From NCBI GenBank assembly GCA_017484285.1, contig JAFUTH010000009.1, forward strand, positions 97,197 through 161,196: a stretch of DNA of 64,000 bases. The letters are read 5' to 3'. The translations under genes were made by a program, and so were the position numbers. Within the stretch, counting starts at the first letter, position 1. The number at the start of each line of letters is the position of its first letter. Positions 25,627 through 35,621 of this stretch are shown here, one piece after another. The DNA comes from Treponema sp. (GTDB lineage: Bacteria > Spirochaetota > Spirochaetia > Treponematales > Treponemataceae). Below the pieces are notes generated by a model that searched no databases, was not told the DNA's origin, and worked only from the letters and a program-made list of their open reading frames with translations.

Positions 25627-26368
25627 TTCTTCACTTTCAAAAGAACTTTCTGAAAAGCTCATTTCGCTGGCTCAAATGTATGAGTCAGCGGAATTTCTTC
25701 TCAAAGATCCGTCTCAGTTCATGCACCGCTACGAACGCGTGCGTGAGGTTGAGACGGTTGCTTTTATCGCGGCGAATCTCGCATTCGGTCGCCGTGAGCA
25801 AATTCTTTCCCATGTCGAGCTTATCTTGAGCGCGGCGGGTGCTTCCCCTGTCGACTGGATTCTCTCAAAAAAGTACGACGATTTTTTCCCCGAAAACGAC
25901 TATTCTTTCTACCGCATGTACACGAACCGCGATATGCGCGCCTTTTTTGACGGATTGTGCGCGATTTTAGAGCAAAGCGAGACGATTGGCGATTTTTTTA
26001 AAGAAAAGTGGGCGCGCACAGATAAAATCTATCTTCACCAAGTGATTGCTTCGGCTTTTCCGAGCGAGTGCAAGCTGCTTCCCCATTCAAAGGATTGCGC
26101 GGCAAAAAAGGTAAATATGCTTTTGCGCTGGCTTGTGCGCACTGATTCTCCTGTGGATTTGGGATTGTGGACGTGGTTTAGCAAAAAAGACTTGCTCATG
26201 CCGCTCGACACGCACGTAATGCAGCAATCGAATGAGCTCGGCTTGATTTGCTCTAAAAGCGCGAATTTGCGCACTGCCGTCGCGCTCACAAAAAAGGTCG
26301 CCGAGATTTTTCCCGACGACCCTGTTAAGGCAGATTTTGCGTTATTTGGATTAGGTGTCAATGCCTAA
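25604..26368 (+). CDS. TIGR02757 family protein (unknown function)
   Basis: Recognised as a TIGR02757-type protein from the N-terminal pattern LLKDPSQFMHRYERVREVET-VAFIAANLAFGRREQI and a C-terminal domain with DLGLWTWFSKKDLLMPLDTH. The last part (MPLDTHVMQQSNELGLI) resembles HhH-GPD-type DNA glycosylase folds, but no catalytic function is established. Start choice is uncertain: the in-frame ATG at 25535 gives 92 nt of overlap with the OmpA-type gene, the TTG at 25604 has GGAAGA upstream, and the ATG at 25676 would remove conserved residues. TTG is chosen, giving 254 residues. It ends exactly where the convergent FlgN-like gene ends. Confidence 0.8.
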   Translation: MNSSSTNSSSLSKELSEKLISLAQMYESAEFLLKDPSQFMHRYERVREVETVAFIAANLAFGRREQILSHVELILSAAGASPVDWILSKKYDDFFPENDYSFYRMYTNRDMRAFFDGLCAILEQSETIGDFFKEKWARTDKIYLHQVIASAFPSECKLLPHSKDCAAKKVNMLLRWLVRTDSPVDLGLWTWFSKKDLLMPLDTHVMQQSNELGLICSKSANLRTAVALTKKVAEIFPDDPVKADFALFGLGVNA

Positions 26369-26860
26369 TTACGCGTTGAATTCAATCATGCTGCCGACCG
26401 CGACTTTTTCTGCGTAAACAGAGCTTCGCCCGCGGTACGGATTCATCAAATTCATGGCTCCCAGCTGATTTTTGATTTTGCCCATCTGCGTCTGGAGCAG
26501 CGAGCGGTTTCGTTCGTTCTGTGCGAGCACCTGCTTTTGCAGATTTGCCAAGTCAAGTTGCAAGCGCTCGACCGTCGCATTATCCGCCACGGGAACGCCC
26601 GGCATAATCGCCTGGTACATGCCCTGCATCGGCACGATGACTTTTTGCAAGCTTGCGAGATTTTCTACAATCTGATTCTCAAGCTGTGCGTGCGCCGCGA
26701 TTGACTCTCCGTCTTCGCTTTCGATTTTTCCTTCCTGGCTTTCAAGCACCCGAAGGTATTCCTGAAATTTGTTGCGCTGCTGCTCGAGCAGTGAGCGGAA
26801 TCGCTTTAAAATCGCCACGCGTTCGTTTAATTCTTCCTGTGAAAGCTGTTTTGCTGCCAT
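26369..26860 (-). CDS. FlgN-like flagellar export chaperone (tentative)
   Basis: A 163-residue helical protein just downstream of fliS. It begins MAAKQLSQEELNERVAILKR and is dominated by heptad-like helices (residues 5-60 and 95-135), with a Met/Pro-rich middle (VPMQGMYQAIMPGVPVADNA). This matches FlgN-type chaperones, which bind hook-associated proteins FlgK and FlgL, in size and context. GGGGG precedes the ATG; a start at 26956 would lie inside fliS. The tail (NPYRGRSSVYAEKVAVGSMI) is more ordered than in typical FlgN. It may instead be another flagellar accessory protein. Confidence 0.6.
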   Translation of the reverse strand: MAAKQLSQEELNERVAILKRFRSLLEQQRNKFQEYLRVLESQEGKIESEDGESIAAHAQLENQIVENLASLQKVIVPMQGMYQAIMPGVPVADNATVERLQLDLANLQKQVLAQNERNRSLLQTQMGKIKNQLGAMNLMNPYRGRSSVYAEKVAVGSMIEFNA

Positions 26861-26880
26861 ATGATACCCCCGAGTGTGCA

Positions 26881-27321
26881 CTAGCCCGTGATGTTGAGCG
26901 TTCGTTGTGCCTGCGGAACAGAATCTGCCGCCGTGTTTGCCGAGGCAGCTTCCCATGCTGAGCCGAGCTGTTTAATCATCTCAAGGACGGTAATCAGTTT
27001 TCCTTTGTCTTGATTGATGCTTACGCTCATCAGCTCTTTGTTGAAGTAGACGTAGAGAGACATGAGATTTTGCGCAATCTGACCGCCTTTGTCCATGTCG
27101 AGTGAAACTTGCAGCTCATTGATGATTTCCTGCGCTTTCATGATGTGCTTTCCGAAATCTTCGATTTTTGCCGCAGGAAGTTTTGCGTCGGAATCGAAAC
27201 TGTTGAGCGCCGAGGTCAATTCTCGCTCTGCTCCCTGATAGAGCATGACGACGAGCTTGCCTTGACTTGCCGTTTTGACCGCCGTTGTCTGATATGCTGC
27301 GTACGGATTTCCAAATGCCAT
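26881..27321 (-). CDS. fliS: Flagellar export chaperone FliS
   Basis: FliS binds flagellin C-termini and keeps subunits unfolded for export. The 146-residue protein is typical: NPYAAYQTTAVKTASQGKLVVMLYQGA (the conserved N-terminal Tyr-rich and LxxMLYxGA motifs, residues 4-30) and a four-helix bundle including AQEIINELQVSLDMDKGGQIAQNLMSLYVYFN. GGGAGGG is the RBS. A sigma-28-like promoter lies about 40 nt upstream. The C-terminus (ASANTAADSVPQAQRTLNITG) is longer than in E. coli FliS. Co-transcribed with the FlgN-like gene. Confidence 0.95.
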   Translation of the reverse strand: MAFGNPYAAYQTTAVKTASQGKLVVMLYQGAERELTSALNSFDSDAKLPAAKIEDFGKHIMKAQEIINELQVSLDMDKGGQIAQNLMSLYVYFNKELMSVSINQDKGKLITVLEMIKQLGSAWEAASANTAADSVPQAQRTLNITG

Positions 27322-27356
27322 TTGTTTTCCCTCCCGAAAACAGATTGTCTTTATAA

Positions 27357-27383
27357 TTTTCGGAAACAAAGAGCGTGACTTTA
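27357..27383 (-). promoter_or_regulatory. Sigma-28 (FliA)-like promoter of fliS
   Basis: Minus strand TAAAGTCA (27383-27376), 11-nt spacer, TCCGAAAA (27364-27357), against the FliA consensus TAAAGTTT-N11-GCCGATAA: 6 of 8 matches in each half and the exact spacing. The predicted leader is about 29 nt and carries the GGGAGGG RBS. Confidence 0.7.
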
Positions 27384-27431
27384 GCTTTTTCTCTTCTCTA
27401 AAATGAATGTTTTCGATATATTTATACTACA

Positions 27432-29516
27432 ATGGCAGATACTAACGAACCAAAAAAAGACAAAGATAAAAACAAATACGATAAAGACCCGTACAATTTT
27501 TTTAAGCTTGATCCTAATTCCGATGATGGAGACGATGACCGCAACCGAAAGCCGTTCAAGTTTCCCTTCCTCACGCTGATGATTGCTGTCGTGCTCATTC
27601 TTGCGTTTGTGAACATGTTCCTCATGCAACGCCCCGAGGAAGAACTGATTGATTTTTCTGTATTCAAAGAGCTCATCGAAGACGGAAAAATCGTCAAAGT
27701 CGACATGGGCGAGAATATGTTCATCGGCTACGGCCCAGAAGAATTCTCTTTGAATTCAGACGCTGCTTCCGGCAACGACTCTGCGCTCCGCAATTTTCCG
27801 TTTGTGCGCCGCCCGGTGCAGATGCCACAAAACCGCAAGGTCTACAAAACGACGGGCGTGCTCATGGCGAAATTTATCGAATTCTTGGACGAAAAGGGCG
27901 TTCAGTACAAATTCGTAAACAAGCAGACCAACATTTTGGTGCAGATTTTAATCAACATCTTACCGTTCCTCATTTTGCTCGCGATTTATTTCTTCATGTT
28001 CCGAAAGATGACGGGCGGAATGGGCGGGTTGGGCTCGGTTTTTGGTGGCGGAAGCCGAAACAAGGCGGTCGATGAGGGCAAGGTCAAAACGCGCTTTGAG
28101 GACGTCGCGGGCGTCGATGAGGCAAAAGACGAGCTTGTCGAGGTCGTCGATTTCCTTAAATCTCCCAAAAAATACACCGACATCGGCGGAAAAATTCCGA
28201 AGGGCGTGCTTTTGGTTGGTCCTCCGGGAACGGGTAAAACGCTTCTTGCGCGTGCAGTCGCGGGCGAGGCGGGCGTTCCGTTCTTCCGCATTTCGGGCAG
28301 TGATTTTGTCGAAATGTTCGTGGGCGTGGGCGCAAGCCGTGTGCGCGATTTGTTCAAGCAGGCGCGCGAAAAAGCTCCGTGCATTATTTTTATCGACGAA
28401 ATTGACGCTATCGGCAAAAGCCGCATGAACGGATTTTCAAGCAACGACGAGCGCGAGCAGACTTTAAACCAGCTTTTGGTCGAAATGGACGGCTTTGATA
28501 ACGAAAAAGGTCTCATTATTCTTGCGGCAACGAACCGCGCTGACATTCTCGACCCGGCACTGCTCCGTCCTGGGCGCTTTGACCGCCAAGTTCCCGTTGA
28601 GCGACCCGATGTCAAAGGGCGCGAGGCAATCCTCAAAATCCACGCAAAGAACGTCAAACTCGACGACTCGGTTGACTTCGAGTCGCTTGCGCACGGCACG
28701 GTCGGTTTTGCGGGCGCGGATTTGGCAAACGTCGTCAACGAGGCGGCGCTTCTTGCAGTCCGCAATGGTCACGACAAAGTTTCAATGACTGACTTCAACG
28801 AAGCAATCGACAAAGTGAGTATCGGTCTTAAAAAGAAGAGCCGAAAAGAAAACGAAAAGGAAATGCGCCTTGTTGCGGTGCACGAAACAGGGCACGCGCT
28901 CGTGGCGGCATTTACGCCCGATCACACGCCGGTCAATAAAATCACGGTCGTTCCGCGCTCTCACGGCGTGGGTGGATTCACGCAGTTCCGCGAAGAAAAA
29001 GAAGAAAAGCACTTCATGACGCGCAAAGACATGATGAACGAGGTCGACAGTGCGCTTGGTGGACGCGCCGCAGAGGAAATCATCCTCGGTGATGTCTCAA
29101 CGGGCGCATCAAACGACATTGCACGCGCAACCGACATCATCAAGCAGATGATTACCGACTACGGCATGAGCGAACGCTTTAAGAACATGACGCTCGGAAA
29201 GGGTGTGCTCGGTCAGCGGGGCGGCGAGCCGAACCTTGTGCGCGAATTCAGTGAAGAGACGCAGAAATTCATCGATGAAGAAATCGCGCGTGTCATCAAC
29301 GAACGCTATGAGCATGTTTTGTCATTGCTCCGCGAAAAGCGCGAATTGCTCGAATACATCTCAAACCGCTTGCTTGAAATCGAAACAATGGAAGCAAAAG
29401 AATTCAACGAAATCCTCAAAGCGCACGAACATTGCGAGGATTTGGTCGCCGCAGACTCAGCAACGGTCGCAAGTGCCGAGAACGAGCAGGGCAGCGGTGA
29501 AGGGGGCAATGAATGA
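27432..29516 (+). CDS. ftsH: ATP-dependent zinc metalloprotease FtsH
   Basis: FtsH degrades membrane and regulatory proteins. The 694-residue protein has an acidic/basic cytosolic N-terminus of about 45 residues (longer than usual), two membrane helices (about 46-66 and 170-193) around a periplasmic domain, the AAA module (Walker A GPPGTGKT at 263-270, Walker [12 protein letters not shown], second-region-of-homology arginines), and the zinc site HETGH (484-488). All catalytic residues are present. No RBS precedes the ATG; a TATATT box (27417-27422) ends 9 nt upstream. It heads a long run of same-strand genes and overlaps the LolA-like gene by 4 nt. Confidence 0.97.
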   Translation: MADTNEPKKDKDKNKYDKDPYNFFKLDPNSDDGDDDRNRKPFKFPFLTLMIAVVLILAFVNMFLMQRPEEELIDFSVFKELIEDGKIVKVDMGENMFIGYGPEEFSLNSDAASGNDSALRNFPFVRRPVQMPQNRKVYKTTGVLMAKFIEFLDEKGVQYKFVNKQTNILVQILINILPFLILLAIYFFMFRKMTGGMGGLGSVFGGGSRNKAVDEGKVKTRFEDVAGVDEAKDELVEVVDFLKSPKKYTDIGGKIPKGVLLVGPPGTGKTLLARAVAGEAGVPFFRISGSDFVEMFVGVGASRVRDLFKQAREKAPCIIFIDEIDAIGKSRMNGFSSNDEREQTLNQLLVEMDGFDNEKGLIILAATNRADILDPALLRPGRFDRQVPVERPDVKGREAILKIHAKNVKLDDSVDFESLAHGTVGFAGADLANVVNEAALLAVRNGHDKVSMTDFNEAIDKVSIGLKKKSRKENEKEMRLVAVHETGHALVAAFTPDHTPVNKITVVPRSHGVGGFTQFREEKEEKHFMTRKDMMNEVDSALGGRAAEEIILGDVSTGASNDIARATDIIKQMITDYGMSERFKNMTLGKGVLGQRGGEPNLVREFSEETQKFIDEEIARVINERYEHVLSLLREKRELLEYISNRLLEIETMEAKEFNEILKAHEHCEDLVAADSATVASAENEQGSGEGGNE

Positions 29517-30184
29517 AAAAGTTCATTTCCGCCTGCGTGATTGCGTTCGCAGTTGTCTCTTCCCTCTGCTCGCAGACGATTTTAACCGCATCTTCGTTCT
29601 TTAAATCGGTCTCAGAGAATTATTCGACCATCAAAGACTACGAGGCTGATGTCGACATCAAAGCGAGCAAAACAACGATGGCGGGGCATGTTTCATACAA
29701 GTCGCCCAATCTGCTTCGAATCGACTTTACAAACCCAGAGGAGCAAGTCATCTGCTTTAACGGCGATTTGCTCACGATTTATCTTCCGGGAAGCGCGGCG
29801 ATTTTGAATCAGACCGTCGACAATTCAAACAACAGCGGTGCGAATCTTGCGACGGCTCAAGGTTTGGCTCTTCTCTCTCGCTATTATTCGCCTGCATATG
29901 AAACCGGGCAGGAGCCTGTTCCGCTCGATGAGGACAGCGACGAAATGGTGGTCAATTTGATTCTCAGACGCCGCAATATGAGCGAAGCGTTCACTACGAT
30001 AAAACTTTCTGTCCTTCCGACGACAATGCTCATCCGCCGTATTGAAGCGACGACACCACAGGGGGAGACATTTTCGTTCGATTTTAAGAATTATGTCCTC
30101 AACAATGGAATTTCTGACCAGCGGTTTATTTACGATCCGCCTACGTCAGCCAACAATTACAACAATTTTCTCTTTTCGGAGTAA
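29513..30184 (+). CDS. lolA: LolA-like outer-membrane lipoprotein carrier
   Basis: A 223-residue exported protein: signal peptide [20 protein letters not shown], then a LolA-type half-barrel with the early motif [26 protein letters not shown]... in which the family's YxSPxxLRIDF segment (about residues 62-73) is clear. LolA shuttles lipoproteins across the periplasm; many spirochaete lipoproteins need such a carrier. ATGA overlap with ftsH. A LolA-like fold also occurs in RseB and LppX, but this short form with the SPNLLRIDF segment fits LolA best. Confidence 0.8.
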   Translation: MKKFISACVIAFAVVSSLCSQTILTASSFFKSVSENYSTIKDYEADVDIKASKTTMAGHVSYKSPNLLRIDFTNPEEQVICFNGDLLTIYLPGSAAILNQTVDNSNNSGANLATAQGLALLSRYYSPAYETGQEPVPLDEDSDEMVVNLILRRRNMSEAFTTIKLSVLPTTMLIRRIEATTPQGETFSFDFKNYVLNNGISDQRFIYDPPTSANNYNNFLFSE

Positions 30185-30191
30185 GTAAAAA

Positions 30192-31280
30192 ATGGAAAGC
30201 TATGGCGAGATTTTAAAGACTGCGCGTGAGGCAAAGGGGCTTGAACTTGAGCTCATTGCCCGCGAGACGTCTATCACACAAGAATATCTTGAAGCTCTCG
30301 AAAAAGAAGATGCGGCTGCTTTTCCCGGCGAGCCGTATCTTATTGGTTTTTTAAAGAACTATGCGGAATATCTTGAAGTCGATGCGAATCATGTTGCGAC
30401 ATTGTATCACGCAAAGAAAATTCAGGAGTCTCCGCCACCGCTTGCGCTTACAAAACGAGAGCGACCTCGCTTTGTCATTCCGCTGATTGTTTCTTTGTGC
30501 GTGATTTTTGTCGTCGGTCTTGGAGTCGCTGCTACGATTATCTTCAAGGCGAAATTTGCCAAACTTGAAGAGGATCTTGCGCTCGCACGCGGCACGGAAT
30601 TCAAAAAATACGAGCTGACCTCAAAGCCGTTTACTGGCAGATTGTTTAAAAGCGACCAGCTCGTTATGGGAACCGATTCGGGAAACATCTTCCTTACCGT
30701 TGCGGAGACCGAGGGAATTTTTGGTCTTGAGACGCCGGCGGGCATTCAGTATGTCGAGCTTTCCGAGGAACTGGAGCTTGACGTCGACGGAAATTCAATT
30801 CCCGAGTTGATTGTGTACGTTTCCGACGTTTCTCAAAAGAATGTTGATCGGGGCGCTGAAGTCAAAATCATGCTCAAAAATGCGGCGAATGTTGCCGTTG
30901 CTTCCCCTGACGAAAATCAGATTCCGAACGCGGAAGATTTGCCGAAAGAGCAGGCTCGCACCGAAATTCTTTCTGACACGCGTGCCTATCCGTTTACGGT
31001 CAATGCGTCATTCCGAGCGGGCTGTCTCTTCCGTTACCGACCCGACCGCAAAGAGACGGTCGAAGATTATTTTGCGAGTGGCGATATTCTGAACATGACT
31101 TCGAGCAATGGTCTTCGCGTCTGGGTGTCAAACGGAAACGCGGTTAAATTACAGGTCGTTGCGAACAGCAAAACGTATGAACTTGGTGTCTCAAAAGCAG
31201 GAGAGGTTATTGCCGAAGACATCAAGTGGATAAAAGATACCGACGGCAGGTACAAGCTCGTCGTCGTTGATTTGGATTAA
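30192..31280 (+). CDS. RodZ-like helix-turn-helix membrane protein
   Basis: A 362-residue protein with an N-terminal Xre-type helix-turn-helix (about 4-70; GEILKTAREAKGLELELIARETSITQEYLEALEKED), a membrane helix (about 97-121; IPLIVSLCVIFVVGLGVAATIIF), a coiled segment and a periplasmic beta domain with a C-terminal DUF4115-like part. RodZ links MreB to the cell envelope in rod-shape maintenance. The helix-turn-helix in such proteins binds MreB rather than DNA. The periplasmic part is larger than in E. coli. It lies 7 nt after the LolA-like gene. Confidence 0.75.
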   Translation: MESYGEILKTAREAKGLELELIARETSITQEYLEALEKEDAAAFPGEPYLIGFLKNYAEYLEVDANHVATLYHAKKIQESPPPLALTKRERPRFVIPLIVSLCVIFVVGLGVAATIIFKAKFAKLEEDLALARGTEFKKYELTSKPFTGRLFKSDQLVMGTDSGNIFLTVAETEGIFGLETPAGIQYVELSEELELDVDGNSIPELIVYVSDVSQKNVDRGAEVKIMLKNAANVAVASPDENQIPNAEDLPKEQARTEILSDTRAYPFTVNASFRAGCLFRYRPDRKETVEDYFASGDILNMTSSNGLRVWVSNGNAVKLQVVANSKTYELGVSKAGEVIAEDIKWIKDTDGRYKLVVVDLD

Positions 31281-31289
31281 TAAAACGCT

Positions 31290-32741
31290 ATGCAGTTTTT
31301 CATTGACCAGCACGGCTGTGCAAAAAATCAGGTTGACGGTGAGTTGATTATCTCGCTTCTCAAAAAAAAGGATTGGATTCAAGTCTTTGACCCGCACGAA
31401 GCCGATTTAATCATCGTAAACTCATGTGGATTTATCGAATCTGCCAAAACCGAGAGCATTAATGCCGTCATGAGCGCACGGGAAATGTACCCAAAGGCAA
31501 AAATTTTGCTTGCGGGCTGCCTTGCTGAGCGATACGCTTCCGAACTGAAAGACGATTTAACGGAAGCCGACGGATTTTTTGGTAACGGAAAGCTCGACGA
31601 AATCTACAAAATCTTAGATCCGCTCATGAATGACGAACGCCCCGTGCTCGTTCCCAAACAGGAAGGCGTGTGCTGCGGCGACCGCGACATTTTGCTCTCG
31701 TTCCCCGGCATGGCATTTGTCAAAATCACCGAGGGCTGCAACAACCGCTGCTCATTCTGTGCGATTCCGATTATCCGAGGCGACTTGCGAAGCCGAAACG
31801 CCGGTGAAATCATTTCTGAAATAAAATCGCTCGTCGCAAAAGGCGTATACGAAATCAATCTGATTGGTCAGGACTTGGCGGCGTATGGAACAGGAGCTGC
31901 CGACAATTGTTTTGGCGACGGACGAACGCTTTTCCATGAGGGAGAATCAGGACTTGCGCGCTTGCTCAAACTGATTTCCGCGATTGAGGGAACTTTTGTC
32001 GTGCGTTTGCTTTACATTCACCCCGACCACTTCAACGAAGACATTCTTCCCGTTATGCAGAGGGATTCGCGATTCTTGCACTATTTTGACATTCCGTTTC
32101 AGAACGGCGACGATGAGATTATCAAGAAAATGAACCGCGTGGGGAGCCGCGAAAAGTACACGGCTCTTATCGAAAAAATCCGTGCCGCCTTCCCCGATGT
32201 CGCGATTCGCACCACCTTTATGGCGGGCTTTCCCGGCGAGAGCGACGAGGCGTTTGAGAACACGAAAGCCTTTTTGCGCGAGATTGCGACTGACTGGAGC
32301 GGCTGTTTTTCGTATTCAAAAGAGGACGACACTCCCGCGTACAAATTCAAAGGGCAAGTTCCCAAAAAAATCGCAGAAAAACGCGCGGCGGAATTGGTTG
32401 AGATTCAAGCAAAAATTACTCGCGAGCGGCTAAAACTCCGCACCGGCTCTGAATACGATATTCTCATTGAGGAAGTGCTTTCTGAAAGCAGCGAAAATCC
32501 CGATGAAGGCTTGGCAATCGGGCGGGCGTGGTTTCAGGCTCCCGAAGTTGACGGAAGCGTGGTCGTGCGCTATGACAGAAGTTCAGAGGCGGAAAATGCG
32601 GCGGTCAAAACTGGAAGGCTCGTGCGCGTGAAAATCACTTCAAGCGGCGATGTCGATTTGAACGGCGACTTTGTGGCGGATTCCCCCTTAAACGAAAAAA
32701 TCGCGCATGGCGGCGGAATTCAGTTTGCGCAGGATTTATGA
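31290..32741 (+). CDS. rimO: Ribosomal protein S12 methylthiotransferase RimO
   Basis: RimO adds a methylthio group to an Asp of ribosomal protein S12, using two 4Fe-4S clusters. The 483-residue protein has the N-terminal UPF0004 domain with three Cys (C10 in HGCAKNQVD, then NSCGFIE and LAGCLAERY), the radical-SAM CxxxCxxC at C150, C154, C157 (EGCNNRCSFCAIP), and a C-terminal TRAM domain. HGCAKNQVD separates it from MiaB, which has CQMN. There is an insertion around AYGTGAADNCFGDGRTLF (about 195-212). It overlaps the GNAT gene by 4 nt. Confidence 0.95.
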   Translation: MQFFIDQHGCAKNQVDGELIISLLKKKDWIQVFDPHEADLIIVNSCGFIESAKTESINAVMSAREMYPKAKILLAGCLAERYASELKDDLTEADGFFGNGKLDEIYKILDPLMNDERPVLVPKQEGVCCGDRDILLSFPGMAFVKITEGCNNRCSFCAIPIIRGDLRSRNAGEIISEIKSLVAKGVYEINLIGQDLAAYGTGAADNCFGDGRTLFHEGESGLARLLKLISAIEGTFVVRLLYIHPDHFNEDILPVMQRDSRFLHYFDIPFQNGDDEIIKKMNRVGSREKYTALIEKIRAAFPDVAIRTTFMAGFPGESDEAFENTKAFLREIATDWSGCFSYSKEDDTPAYKFKGQVPKKIAEKRAAELVEIQAKITRERLKLRTGSEYDILIEEVLSESSENPDEGLAIGRAWFQAPEVDGSVVVRYDRSSEAENAAVKTGRLVRVKITSSGDVDLNGDFVADSPLNEKIAHGGGIQFAQDL

Positions 32742-33247
32742 AAATGAGCAAAATTATTGTACGAAAATACGAAGAAGCGGATGTTCCCGCGATGATTGAG
32801 ATTTGGAATGAAGTCGTGCGCGAGGGAATTGCTTTTCCGCAGGAAGATGAGCTTACGGCACAGACGGGCTCGGCGTTTTTTGCCTCGCAGACGTATTCAG
32901 CCGTCGCCGAGAACGAAAACGGAACGGTCGTCGGCTTGTACATTCTGCACCCGAACAATGTCGGCCGCTGTGCGCACATTGCAAACGCAAGCTACGCGGT
33001 CTCTTCTCACTATCGCGGTCAGCACATCGGCGAAAAACTCGTGAGTGATTGTATCGCTCGTACTTCTTTGTGCGGATTTAGAATCTTGCAGTTCAATGCG
33101 GTCGTTGAAAGCAACACCCACGCCCGCCACTTGTATGAACGGCTCGGCTTTACGCAACTCGGCACGATTCCGCACGGTTTCCGCATGAAAGACGGTCACT
33201 TTGAAAATATCTGCCCGTATTACAAGGAGATAGTCGGTGTCTCTTGA
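32738..33247 (+). CDS. GNAT-family N-acetyltransferase
   Basis: A 169-residue acetyltransferase. The acetyl-CoA motif is visible as YAVSSHYRGQHIGEKLVSDC (about 87-106), preceded by the usual strand and followed by LQFNAVVESNTHARHLYERLGFTQLGTIPHGF, typical of PAT/L-amino-acid or small-molecule acetyltransferases. Substrate not predictable. It overlaps rimO by 4 nt and the helicase gene by 11 nt, in the middle of a tightly packed operon, so a role in protein or ribosome modification (RimI-like) is possible but not shown. Confidence 0.88.
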   Translation: MKMSKIIVRKYEEADVPAMIEIWNEVVREGIAFPQEDELTAQTGSAFFASQTYSAVAENENGTVVGLYILHPNNVGRCAHIANASYAVSSHYRGQHIGEKLVSDCIARTSLCGFRILQFNAVVESNTHARHLYERLGFTQLGTIPHGFRMKDGHFENICPYYKEIVGVS

Positions 33248-35618
33248 AGATGAAATTCTTTCTGGCATCACTTCTTCTCAATCGGGCGAGCTTTCCGAAC
33301 ACGCGAAGGAATATCTTTCGGTCTTGAATCCCGAGCAGTACGAGGCGGTCGTTCACGAAGGAAGCCCGCTTTTGATTTTGGCAGGGGCTGGCTCGGGGAA
33401 AACGCGCGTCATTACAACAAAGATTGCCTATCTCATCGGCGAAAAGGGCGTGAATCCACATTCGATTTTGGCGGTCACATTCACCAAAAAGGCGGCGAAT
33501 GAAATGCACGAGCGGGCGATTGCGCTTGAAGCGCGTGCGGAATTCTCTCAAATCAAGACATTTCACTCCTTCGGCGCGTGGTTTTTGCGCGTGTATGCCG
33601 AGGATGCGGGAATCGACCCGAACTTTACCGTGTATGACGATGACGATGTGGTTTCGCTCATTCAGAAGGTCGAGCCGAAGCTGACAAAAAAAGAGGCGGC
33701 GACTTATGCGCGGAAAATCTCGCTTGCAAAAGACTATTGCTTGCTTCCCGATAGCGAGGAGCTTTCGACCCGTGACGAATTTTTGAATCCGACTGACTTT
33801 GCCGAAATGTACGATGCGTACGAAAAACGGCTTCGGGCGACGGGAAATGTCGATTTCGGCGATTTGATTCTGCTTCCCTACCTTGCGCTAAAAGAAAATG
33901 CAAATCTTCGTGAAAAAATGTACCGCCGTTTCCGCGTGATTATGGTCGATGAGTATCAGGATTCGAATGTCGCGCAGTTCAAATTGCTTGAGGCACTTTC
34001 TGGCTTGAACGAGGGAAGTAACACCTATGTGTGCGTTGTTGGTGATGATGACCAGTCGATTTACAAATTCCGCGGGGCAGAAATCCAGAATATCTTGAAT
34101 TTTCCGAAAATCTTTGCGGGAACAAAAATCGTCCGACTTGAATCAAATTACCGCTCGACGAGCGAGATTCTTTCGCTTGCGGACAATGTGATTAAAAACA
34201 ATGCCGGTCGCCTCGGAAAAACGCTCCGTGCAGAGCGGGGGAGCGGGAAAACGCCCGTGCTTGCGTTCTTGCCGAATCAAGACGATGAAGTGCATTTTTG
34301 CGCGGACTTGGTGCAAAAATCTCATGAGATGGGCGTTCCGTATTCTGACTGGGCGATTCTCTACCGCACAAACGCGCAGTCGCTCGGCTTTGAAAGCGAA
34401 TTCGTGCGAAAAAAAATTCCCTATCTGATTGTCGGGTCGCTCAAATTCTTCGAGCGCGAGGAAGTCAAGGACATTGTGGCGTGGCTTGAACTGATTGCGA
34501 ACCACAAAAACGAAATCGCCTTCCACCGAATCATAAACAAGCCCGCCCGCGGAATCGGAAACAAAACGCAGAACAGTATCGTCACTTGTGCTCAGAGCGA
34601 AGCGCGAATAACAGCTGAAAACGGCGCAATCATTCAGAACTTTGAGCAGAACGACATCATTGCCGCGTGCCGATACATGACTTCTCGCCTTTCGGGAAAG
34701 TCAAAATCCGAAGTCGCGAAATTCGCCGAGCTTATCGAAGAAATTGAATCGCTCTTTGGCGACGACACCACAGCGGGCGGAGAACTGGCGAGCGAGGTCG
34801 TTGCGGAAAATGTGGCTTCCGATGAGCTAAAAAAACGCGAAAGCAAACGAACGCTCGCCGAGTTAATCGAAGCGATTGCAAAAAAATCGGGCTTGGCTCA
34901 GTATTACGAAGACCGCGACAAGGAAGAGCATACCTTCCGCGTGGAAAATATTCAGGAATTGGCAAACTCCGCCGTTCCCTATCCGCTCGCGCGGCAAGGG
35001 CTTTTGGATTTCCTCGACAACATTCAGCTTGACCGAACGCTTTCAAACGCGGACGAAGAAATCAGTGACGATGCCGTTACGCTCATCACGCTTCACAATA
35101 CGAAGGGCTTGGAATTCAACCGCGTGGTGATGACGGGCATGGAAGAAGGCGTGTTCCCGCGAAATGGCGACGACGAAGAAGAAATGGAAGAAGAACGCCG
35201 CCTCTGCTATGTGGGAATCACGCGGGCGAAAAACGAGCTGTACTTAACAAGTTGTGCCGTGCGTCGCATGTACGGTCACATTGAGTACATGAAGTGCAGT
35301 CCGTTCTTGCTTGAAATGGGAACTGAGGGCGTAAAGGCAATCGGGCATTTGCCGTCGAGCTACCGGCAGTCAGGCTTTCACGGCGGCGACTACGGCGAGC
35401 GCGGTCTTAGCCATCCCGATGTCGAAAGCGACCCTATCAAGCGAAAATACTACCGTGGCGCGAAAATCTACCACGACGAATACGGCTACGGAATCATCGC
35501 GAACACCACGATTAACGACGAAGGCGAGTATGGAATCACGGTGAGTTTTGAAAACAGCGGAATCAAACGCTTTTTGCCGAAATACCAAGAAAGCCAGCTG
35601 ATGGTGGTGAAGGATTAG
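33237..35618 (+). CDS. UvrD/PcrA/Rep-type superfamily 1 DNA helicase
   Basis: A 793-residue SF1A 3'-5' helicase for repair and replication restart. Motifs in order: Walker A GAGSGKT (50-56), motif Ia and AVTFTKKAANEM, DEYQDSN (Walker B), VVGDDDQSIYKFRGA (motif III), NYRST, LITLHNTKGLEFNRVVMTGMEEGVFPR (motif V) and RRLCYVGITRAKNELYL (motif VI). The C-terminus has a Tudor-like segment GAKIYHDEYGYGIIANT, as in PcrA/UvrD. The start is GTG at 33237, supported by AAGGAGA (33224-33230). Whether it is orthologous to UvrD, PcrA or Rep cannot be settled here. Confidence 0.94.
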   Translation: MSLEDEILSGITSSQSGELSEHAKEYLSVLNPEQYEAVVHEGSPLLILAGAGSGKTRVITTKIAYLIGEKGVNPHSILAVTFTKKAANEMHERAIALEARAEFSQIKTFHSFGAWFLRVYAEDAGIDPNFTVYDDDDVVSLIQKVEPKLTKKEAATYARKISLAKDYCLLPDSEELSTRDEFLNPTDFAEMYDAYEKRLRATGNVDFGDLILLPYLALKENANLREKMYRRFRVIMVDEYQDSNVAQFKLLEALSGLNEGSNTYVCVVGDDDQSIYKFRGAEIQNILNFPKIFAGTKIVRLESNYRSTSEILSLADNVIKNNAGRLGKTLRAERGSGKTPVLAFLPNQDDEVHFCADLVQKSHEMGVPYSDWAILYRTNAQSLGFESEFVRKKIPYLIVGSLKFFEREEVKDIVAWLELIANHKNEIAFHRIINKPARGIGNKTQNSIVTCAQSEARITAENGAIIQNFEQNDIIAACRYMTSRLSGKSKSEVAKFAELIEEIESLFGDDTTAGGELASEVVAENVASDELKKRESKRTLAELIEAIAKKSGLAQYYEDRDKEEHTFRVENIQELANSAVPYPLARQGLLDFLDNIQLDRTLSNADEEISDDAVTLITLHNTKGLEFNRVVMTGMEEGVFPRNGDDEEEMEEERRLCYVGITRAKNELYLTSCAVRRMYGHIEYMKCSPFLLEMGTEGVKAIGHLPSSYRQSGFHGGDYGERGLSHPDVESDPIKRKYYRGAKIYHDEYGYGIIANTTINDEGEYGITVSFENSGIKRFLPKYQESQLMVVKD

Positions 35619-35621
35619 CTT

